Source of the DNA: Pseudomonas sp. FP198
GTDB taxonomy: Bacteria > Pseudomonadota > Gammaproteobacteria > Pseudomonadales > Pseudomonadaceae
NCBI RefSeq assembly: GCF_030687895.1
Contig: NZ_CP117452.1
Span: 3,303,501 to 3,367,500, forward strand
DNA length: 64,000 nt
Direction of reading: 5' to 3'
Made by a program: the position numbers and the translations under genes. Positions 58,880-64,000 of the stretch are shown one piece after another; position 1 is the first letter of the stretch; each line of letters starts with the position of its first letter. Below the pieces are notes generated by a model that saw only the letters and a list, made by a program, of their open reading frames with translations, was not told the DNA's origin and made no database searches.

Positions 58880-60823
58880 ATGACCCTGCATGACACGCAG
58901 ACGATCCCCGGCGAACTCGCGGCGTTCGTCAACGACCACTTCTCCGGGCGCGGCCTCAGGCCGGATGGGGTCATTGCGCAATCCTGGTACCGCAGCGTCG
59001 TGGAGCACCGGCTCGATCCTGGCGCGCCAAGCCGCAAGAATATCCTCAGCGCCGACGCCATACGGCGTCATCAGGAACAGCACCAGCAATATCTTTCCAT
59101 CGCCAGCCAGGGCGTCAGCGGCCTGGCCCAGCGCGTGGTGCCAGCCGGTTTTGCCGTACTGCTGAGCGACGAGCATGGCATCACCCTGGATTCCCGGCTC
59201 CCCAACCAGCACGACATCTACACCCGATCGGGGCTGGTAGTGGGCGCGCAGTGGGACGAGTCGGTGGTGGGCACCAACGGCATCGGCACCACCCTGGCGG
59301 CGGCGCAGCCGTTGATCATTCATCGTGAGGAGCACTTCCTGGCATCGAATTTCAGCCTGAGCTGCTCGGTGGCGCCGATCTTCGACGCCCAAGGCTTGTT
59401 ACGCGGCTGCCTGAATGCGACCTGCATGAACAACGAGGGCCCTCGGGAAAGCCAGTACCTCACACTGCAACTGGTGATCATGTACGCGCGGCTGATCGAG
59501 AACGCAGACTTTCGCCAGCGCTATCGCGACCGCTTGACCCTGTCCCTCAAGCCCATCGATGAGATCGCCGACCTGGCTAACGAGCAACTGCTCGCGCTCG
59601 ATGAAAGTGGTCGCGTCATCGGCGCCAACCGTGCCGCGTTTGTCGCCCTGGAGCTGGCAGATCAACCGGCACTGCTTGGCACGCTCATCGACAGCCTGCT
59701 CCCGACTTCGGTGGACGAACTGCTCCGGCTTACCAATGGCGGCGCCCAGGGCGTGCGCCTGCGCCGTCGTCAGGATGAAGCGCTGCTGGACGTCGGCCTG
59801 CGTATACCTTCCGAACGGCACCGCCCGGTGCCCGTCGCCCGCCCTGCCCCTGAGGCTCACCCGGACTTGCAGCAACTCGCCGGTCTCGACGCCCGGCTGC
59901 AACAGAACGTGCGACGCGTGCGCAAGGTGATCGACAAGGGCATCCCGATCCTGATTACCGGCGAGACCGGCACCGGCAAGGAGGCCTTTGCCCGTGCCAT
60001 CCACCAGGCCAGCCAACGTCGCACCGGGCCTTTCGTGGCATTGAACTGCGCGGCGATTCCGGAAACGTTGATCGAGAGCGAGCTGTTCGGCTATCGCGCC
60101 GGCAGTTTCACCGGCGCCAACCGCAAAGGCATGAAAGGCAAACTGGAGCTGGCGAACGGCGGGACCCTGTTCCTTGACGAAATCGGCGACATGCCCGCCC
60201 ACTTGCAGACCCGTTTGCTGCGGGTGCTGGCGGAGCGTGAAATCTCGCCTCTGGGGGCCGAGGTGCCGGTAACCCTGGATGTCCAGGTGATCTCGGCCAC
60301 GCACCAGGACCTGCAGGCGATGATCGGCGACAAGCGCTTTCGCGAAGACCTGTTCTATCGCCTCGCCGGCATGAACCTGGCGCTGCCGGCCTTGCGCGAA
60401 CGCAGTGATCGGGCCGAGCTGATCGACAAGTTGCTCGCCGCCCAACCTGGCGCCCGCGGGTTACGGCTGAACGCCGATGCGCGCCAATGCCTGATCGACT
60501 ACCCATGGCCCGGCAACATTCGGCAGTTGCTCAATAGCCTGCGCTACGCGGTGGCCCTGGCGGAAGACGGCGTGATCGACCTGGATTGCCTGCCCGGCGA
60601 ATTGCTCGCACCGCAGACGCTGCGATTGCCTGGCAACGCCCAACTGTCGACCAACAACCTGGGTGAACAACTCGGGAACGAAGAAGCCCGTCACCTGCTG
60701 GGCACCTTGCGCCGACAGCGCTGGAACATCAGCGCAGCCGCCACCGAGCTCGGCGTGTCGCGCTCGACGCTGTACCGCAAGATGAAGAAGCACGGTGTCA
60801 TCGCGCCCAACGATCAGCCCTGA
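58880..60823 (+). CDS. Sigma-54-dependent activator, AcoR-like
   Basis: Protein of about 647 aa. The N-terminal ~200 residues form a GAF-like sensor (ESVVGTNGIGTTLAAAQPLI, typical of AcoR). A short PAS-like segment follows. The AAA+ domain has Walker A GETGTGKEAFARA, the sigma-54 contact loop as GSFTGA (usual GAFTGA with Ala to Ser), and Walker B GGTLFLDEIGD. The Fis-type HTH is at the end (NISAAATELGVSRSTLYRKM). ATG 58880 has a GGAG box; 58868 lacks one. It faces the aldehyde dehydrogenase/PQQ dehydrogenase genes and probably activates alcohol oxidation. Confidence 0.9.
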   Translation: MTLHDTQTIPGELAAFVNDHFSGRGLRPDGVIAQSWYRSVVEHRLDPGAPSRKNILSADAIRRHQEQHQQYLSIASQGVSGLAQRVVPAGFAVLLSDEHGITLDSRLPNQHDIYTRSGLVVGAQWDESVVGTNGIGTTLAAAQPLIIHREEHFLASNFSLSCSVAPIFDAQGLLRGCLNATCMNNEGPRESQYLTLQLVIMYARLIENADFRQRYRDRLTLSLKPIDEIADLANEQLLALDESGRVIGANRAAFVALELADQPALLGTLIDSLLPTSVDELLRLTNGGAQGVRLRRRQDEALLDVGLRIPSERHRPVPVARPAPEAHPDLQQLAGLDARLQQNVRRVRKVIDKGIPILITGETGTGKEAFARAIHQASQRRTGPFVALNCAAIPETLIESELFGYRAGSFTGANRKGMKGKLELANGGTLFLDEIGDMPAHLQTRLLRVLAEREISPLGAEVPVTLDVQVISATHQDLQAMIGDKRFREDLFYRLAGMNLALPALRERSDRAELIDKLLAAQPGARGLRLNADARQCLIDYPWPGNIRQLLNSLRYAVALAEDGVIDLDCLPGELLAPQTLRLPGNAQLSTNNLGEQLGNEEARHLLGTLRRQRWNISAAATELGVSRSTLYRKMKKHGVIAPNDQP

Positions 60824-60861
60824 TGCCCGGCCTGATGCAGTTCACTTAAGGCTTGCGACAG

Positions 60862-60991
60862 GTGGCGAGGGAGCTTGCTCCCGCTCGGCTGCGAAGCAGT
60901 CGTAAACCAGCGGGTGCGGTGCATCTGATGCTCCGCGTTCGCCAGGTTTGGGGTCGCTTCGCAACCCAGCGGGAGCAAGCTCCCTCGCCAC
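60862..60991. repeat. REPIN, GTGGCGAGGG family (gagcttgctccc variant)
   Basis: Inverted pair in the convergent gap between the activator and aldehyde dehydrogenase genes. Confidence 0.88.
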
Positions 60992-61065
60992 GGGATTACC
61001 ATTTTCCCTTGAGTGGACAGCGTTACAAGCGGGGAGCCGGCATTTTTCCAGGCGCAGGTAATGGA

Positions 61066-62502
61066 TCAGATTTGAATGTAAACCACATGAGTATGGGTGT
61101 ACTCATACAAACCGTGCTTGCCATCCGCGCCGCCGATACCGGATTTGCGCGCCCCCGCATGAAAGCCCTGCATCGCTTCGAAATTCTCCCGGTTGATGTA
61201 GGTTTCGCCGAAATCCAGTTCATGGCTGGCGCGCATGGCCGAACTCAGGCTGCGGGTATAGATCGATGAAGTGAGGCCGTATTCGCTGTCGTTGGCCAGG
61301 GCGATGGCTTCGTCCAGGTCATCGACAATCTGGATCGGCAACACCGGGCCGAAAATCTCCTGGCGCATGATCGCCATGTCGCTGCCACACCCGGCCAGCA
61401 CCGTCGGCTGATAATGAAAGCCCTGGCCCTTGTCGGCCACCGCGCCGCCGGTGACCACTTCGGCCCCCTGCCCCGTGGCGGTCCGGACCATCTGCGCAAC
61501 CTTCTCCAGCGCCGCCTGGTTGATCAGCGGGCCCATGTCCAGATTGTCCTCGGCCAGCGGGTCGCCGTAGCGGGTCGCGGCCATCGACGCGGCGATCTGC
61601 TCGATGAATTGATCCGCAACCTTGCGTTCGACGTACACCCGCTCGGCGCAATTGCAGACTTGCCCGCTGTTGATCACCCGCGACGCGGTGACCGCCTTGA
61701 CCGCCAGCGCCAGGTCGGCGTCCGCCAGCACGATTGCCGGGGCCTTGCCGCCCAGTTCCAGGTTGAGCTTGGTGATGTTCGGCGCCGCCGCGGCCATGAT
61801 TCGCGAGCCGGTGCCGACGCTGCCGGTGAAGCTGATCAGGTCGATGCCAGCATGGCTGGTCAGGTCATGCCCCACCGTTGCGCCGGTGCCGCTGACCACG
61901 TTGAACACGCCTGCCGGCAAGTCGGTCTCGGCGACCAGGCGGGCGAACTCGAAGCAGTTGATCGGGGTTTCTTCGCTGGGCTTGATCACGATGGTATTGC
62001 CGGTCACCAGCGCCGGCGCCATCTTGCGTGCAATCAGGAAGAACGGGAAGTTCCACGGCAGGATGCCGGCCACCACACCCAACGGTTTGCGCAGCAGGAA
62101 GATGCTTTCGCCGGCGCGATCGCTGGTCAGCACTTCGCCTTCAAGGCGCCGCGCCCATTCCGCCATGTAATCCAGATAGTCGGCGGTGAAGTTGACCTCC
62201 ACCCGCGCCAGCCCCAGCACCTTGCCCTGTTCGGCGGTGATGATATGGGCGAGGCGCTCGGCGTTGTCGCGCACTTTGCTGGCGATCTTGCGCAGGTAAC
62301 CGGCGCGTTCGATGGCCGGGCGGGCTGCCCAGCTTTTCTGTGCCTTGCGCGCCGCGGCAATGGCCGCTTCTACCTGGTCGCCGCTGGCTTGCGGCACCCG
62401 CGCCAGCAAGCGTCCGTTGGCAGGGTTGTGCACGTCGATGCTCGGGTCGCTGGGGACAAAGGCGTTGGCGATGAAGTTCTGGTAATCGATGATCTCGGTC
62501 AT
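61066..62502 (-). CDS. Aldehyde dehydrogenase (AldA lactaldehyde/glycolaldehyde type)
   Basis: NAD-dependent enzyme of 478 aa. Motifs: GVVAGILPWNFPFFLIARK, VIKPSEETP, FTGSVGTG, catalytic Glu in LNLELGGKAPAIV (about residue 250), catalytic Cys in NSGQVCNCAERVYV (about residue 285), and EIFGPVLPI. The ending GLYEYTHTHVVYIQI recalls AldA of E. coli. ATG 62502 is chosen; the extension to 62547 lacks similarity. The PQQ alcohol dehydrogenase gene lies 66 bp upstream on the same strand, so this enzyme probably oxidises the aldehyde produced there. Confidence 0.9.
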   Translation of the reverse strand: MTEIIDYQNFIANAFVPSDPSIDVHNPANGRLLARVPQASGDQVEAAIAAARKAQKSWAARPAIERAGYLRKIASKVRDNAERLAHIITAEQGKVLGLARVEVNFTADYLDYMAEWARRLEGEVLTSDRAGESIFLLRKPLGVVAGILPWNFPFFLIARKMAPALVTGNTIVIKPSEETPINCFEFARLVAETDLPAGVFNVVSGTGATVGHDLTSHAGIDLISFTGSVGTGSRIMAAAAPNITKLNLELGGKAPAIVLADADLALAVKAVTASRVINSGQVCNCAERVYVERKVADQFIEQIAASMAATRYGDPLAEDNLDMGPLINQAALEKVAQMVRTATGQGAEVVTGGAVADKGQGFHYQPTVLAGCGSDMAIMRQEIFGPVLPIQIVDDLDEAIALANDSEYGLTSSIYTRSLSSAMRASHELDFGETYINRENFEAMQGFHAGARKSGIGGADGKHGLYEYTHTHVVYIQI

Positions 62503-62568
62503 GGGTCTGCTCTCGCGGTCAGTGTCGAAAGCGATGCAGAGGCGCACCGGCCCCTGCGTCGCGGGCGT

Positions 62569-64000
62569 TCATTTGGCGCTGAAGGTTTTCCAGACGCCGC
62601 CTTCCTGCTGCAGGTCGTGGGCACGCTTGATCAGGTATTGATGAATCTGCTCCACCTGTTCCGGCGTGAAGGCATCGGCAAAGGACGGCATGCCGTCAGG
62701 TACTCGACCGCCATAAAGAATGCCGAGGAACATCTGGTGTTTTTCAGTGGTCAGCTTGCGCAGGTCCGGCAGCACGCCACCGCTGACGGCATGGATGCCA
62801 TGGCACTGCGAGCAGTAGCCGTCATAGAGCTTGCCGCCGGCGTCCACCGCCGCCATGTCAGCAGTCAGTGGCGGCGGTTTTGGCGTGTCGGCAAGTGGCG
62901 CCGGCTCGTTGAGTTTCGCGGTGCCGTCCAGTTTGTAGGTCAGCACCTGGGAGAACGGCCGCACCCCGGCACGCAGGGACAAAGCCCCGGCGAACGTCGA
63001 GAAGGCCCCGCCCCAGCCGGCCATGAAGGTGACATATTGCTCGCCGTCCACGCTGTAGGTAATCGGCGCGGCCATGACGCCACTGGCCGCCGGCTGCTCC
63101 CAGAGCTTCTTGCCGGTGTCGGCGGCGTAGGCGATCACCCGGCCGTCGGCGCTGCCCTCGAATACCAGGTTGCCAGCTGTGCTCAATGTGCCGCCGTTGA
63201 AGATCGTCACATACGGCACTTCCCAGGCCGGTTGCTGCTTGACCGGGTCCCAGGCGATCAGTTTGCCCGACCAGCCCTTGGCCATTTCCAGCAGCCCGTC
63301 GGCATCCTCCGGCATCATCCCGGTGCGCAGGCCCAACTGGTACATGCTTTTGAACGGGTTGCGCTTCGGCGCCTCGGGGATGTGCTCGTAGTAGGCCGAC
63401 ATGATGTGCGCCGGGATATACACCAGGCCCGTGTTCGGGTTGTAGGACATCGGCTGCCAGTCGTGGGCGCCCCAGAACGCCGGTGTGACCAGTTTGCGCT
63501 TGCCGTCCTTCCAGTACGCGGCGTTCTCGTCGTCGACGATCGGCCGGCCGGTCTTCATGTCCATGCCCTTGGTCCAGCTTTGCGGCACGATCCCCTTGGC
63601 CGACAGCAGCTCACCCGTGGCGCGGTCGATCACGTAGAAAAAACCGTTCTTCGGCGCCTGCATCAGGACCTTGCGCGGCTTTCCATTGATCGGCAGTTCC
63701 GCCAGGATCATGTGCTGGGTGGCGGTGTAGTCCCAGGCATCTCCTGGCGTGGTCTGGTAGTGCCAGGCGTACTCGCCGGTATCGGCATTGACCGCGACGA
63801 TGGATGACAGGAACAGGTTGTCACCCTTGGCCTGGCTACGCCATTTCGGGTCCCACAGCGAGCCATTGCCCACGCCGATGTACAGCAGGTTCAAGTCCGG
63901 GTCGAAAGCGAAAGAGTCCCACGCCGTGCCGCCCCCGCCCTGGGCCACATAGGCATCGCCGTGCCAGGTCTTGGCGGCGATGGCCATGGCCTTGTCTTCC
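62569..64000 (-). CDS. PQQ-dependent quinohaemoprotein alcohol dehydrogenase (5' end outside window)
   Basis: The C-terminal ~477 residues of a periplasmic beta-propeller dehydrogenase with PQQ plus haem c. The frame is open to the right edge (EDKAMAIAAKTWHGD). Propeller W-motif strands include DFTATQH-like WDYTATQHMILAEL, TPAFWGAHDWQPMSYNPNTG and VFEGSADGRVIAYAADTGKK. The last ~90 residues form a cytochrome c domain with CSQCH haem ligation, DLRKLTTEKHQMFLGILYGG and an axial Met in DGMPSFADAF. This is the type II soluble quinohaemoprotein group, which passes electrons to a blue copper protein or cytochrome. The substrate is probably a primary or secondary alcohol. Confidence 0.92.
   Translation of the reverse strand, partial: EDKAMAIAAKTWHGDAYVAQGGGGTAWDSFAFDPDLNLLYIGVGNGSLWDPKWRSQAKGDNLFLSSIVAVNADTGEYAWHYQTTPGDAWDYTATQHMILAELPINGKPRKVLMQAPKNGFFYVIDRATGELLSAKGIVPQSWTKGMDMKTGRPIVDDENAAYWKDGKRKLVTPAFWGAHDWQPMSYNPNTGLVYIPAHIMSAYYEHIPEAPKRNPFKSMYQLGLRTGMMPEDADGLLEMAKGWSGKLIAWDPVKQQPAWEVPYVTIFNGGTLSTAGNLVFEGSADGRVIAYAADTGKKLWEQPAASGVMAAPITYSVDGEQYVTFMAGWGGAFSTFAGALSLRAGVRPFSQVLTYKLDGTAKLNEPAPLADTPKPPPLTADMAAVDAGGKLYDGYCSQCHGIHAVSGGVLPDLRKLTTEKHQMFLGILYGGRVPDGMPSFADAFTPEQVEQIHQYLIKRAHDLQQEGGVWKTFSAK

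Noticed and set aside
61066..62502. ALDH as the 2-oxoglutarate semialdehyde dehydrogenase of the sugar-acid cluster
   Set aside because: It is over 40 kb away, AldA-like in its ending, and next to the PQQ alcohol dehydrogenase, which explains it better.
61414..63807. 797-codon plus-strand frame opposite ALDH and PQQ-ADH
   Set aside because: It is opposite two genes with intact catalytic motifs; shadow frame.

Overview
The window looks like a chromosomal segment of a Pseudomonas of the P. fluorescens group. The evidence is high-GC coding sequence, OprD-type porin, DUF2790 protein, CitMHS and RND families typical of the genus, and two families of REP/REPIN repeats (one built on GTGGGAGCGAGCCTGCTCG, the other on GTGGCGAGGG...CCCTCGCCAC) in nearly every larger gap. 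No rRNA, tRNA or CRISPR was seen. It reads as accessory metabolism plus one polymorphic-toxin island.

Layout. 1-11.6 kb: APC permease (cut by the left edge), chemoreceptor, two-gene MexCD-like RND pump without an outer-membrane partner, HxlR regulator divergent from an isochorismatase-type hydrolase and an MFS exporter, and an unknown membrane protein. 11.7-19.2 kb: a sugar-acid catabolic cluster (FAH hydrolase, SDR and MFS on the minus strand; LysR; then AraD1-type FAH dehydratase and IlvD/Edd dehydratase on the plus strand). Two copies of an ATAAC-n5-GTTAT palindrome mark the promoters of both arms. 19.3-25.3 kb: an Rhs locus with a strongly shortened Rhs core, its toxin tip and immunity gene, then an AT-rich array of orphan toxin tips and immunity genes separated by four copies of a 58-59 bp palindromic repeat. 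25.5-33.1 kb: OPT transporter, a solute-binding protein / diguanylate cyclase / solute-binding protein operon, cupin protein, GH13 enzyme.

33.5-45.6 kb holds what may be an undescribed polycarboxylate (possibly ester-derived) utilisation locus. One minus-strand operon encodes CitMHS symporter, OprD porin, 2-hydroxyacid dehydrogenase, cytoplasmic esterase and secreted lipase. It is divergent from a regulator-like protein made of a helix-turn-helix fused to a citrate-synthase fold that has lost catalytic residues. Beside it lies a second operon of AtuA-like (DUF1446), DUF4387 and MmgE/PrpD proteins divergent from an AraC regulator.

45.6-64 kb: LysR regulator, TerC/CBS membrane protein, a ParD-like/methionine aminopeptidase bicistron behind a perfect palindrome, an M15 peptidase with a membrane protein in an AT-rich patch, a nucleotide-exchange-type transporter, a membrane-anchored SDR, DUF2790 protein with a heavy-metal-type two-component system, VOC and YciI proteins, a LysR remnant, an alpha/beta hydrolase, and an alcohol-oxidation set (sigma-54 activator, aldehyde dehydrogenase, PQQ quinohaemoprotein dehydrogenase cut by the right edge).

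All functions are assigned by reading translated sequence and recalling family motifs; no database search was run.
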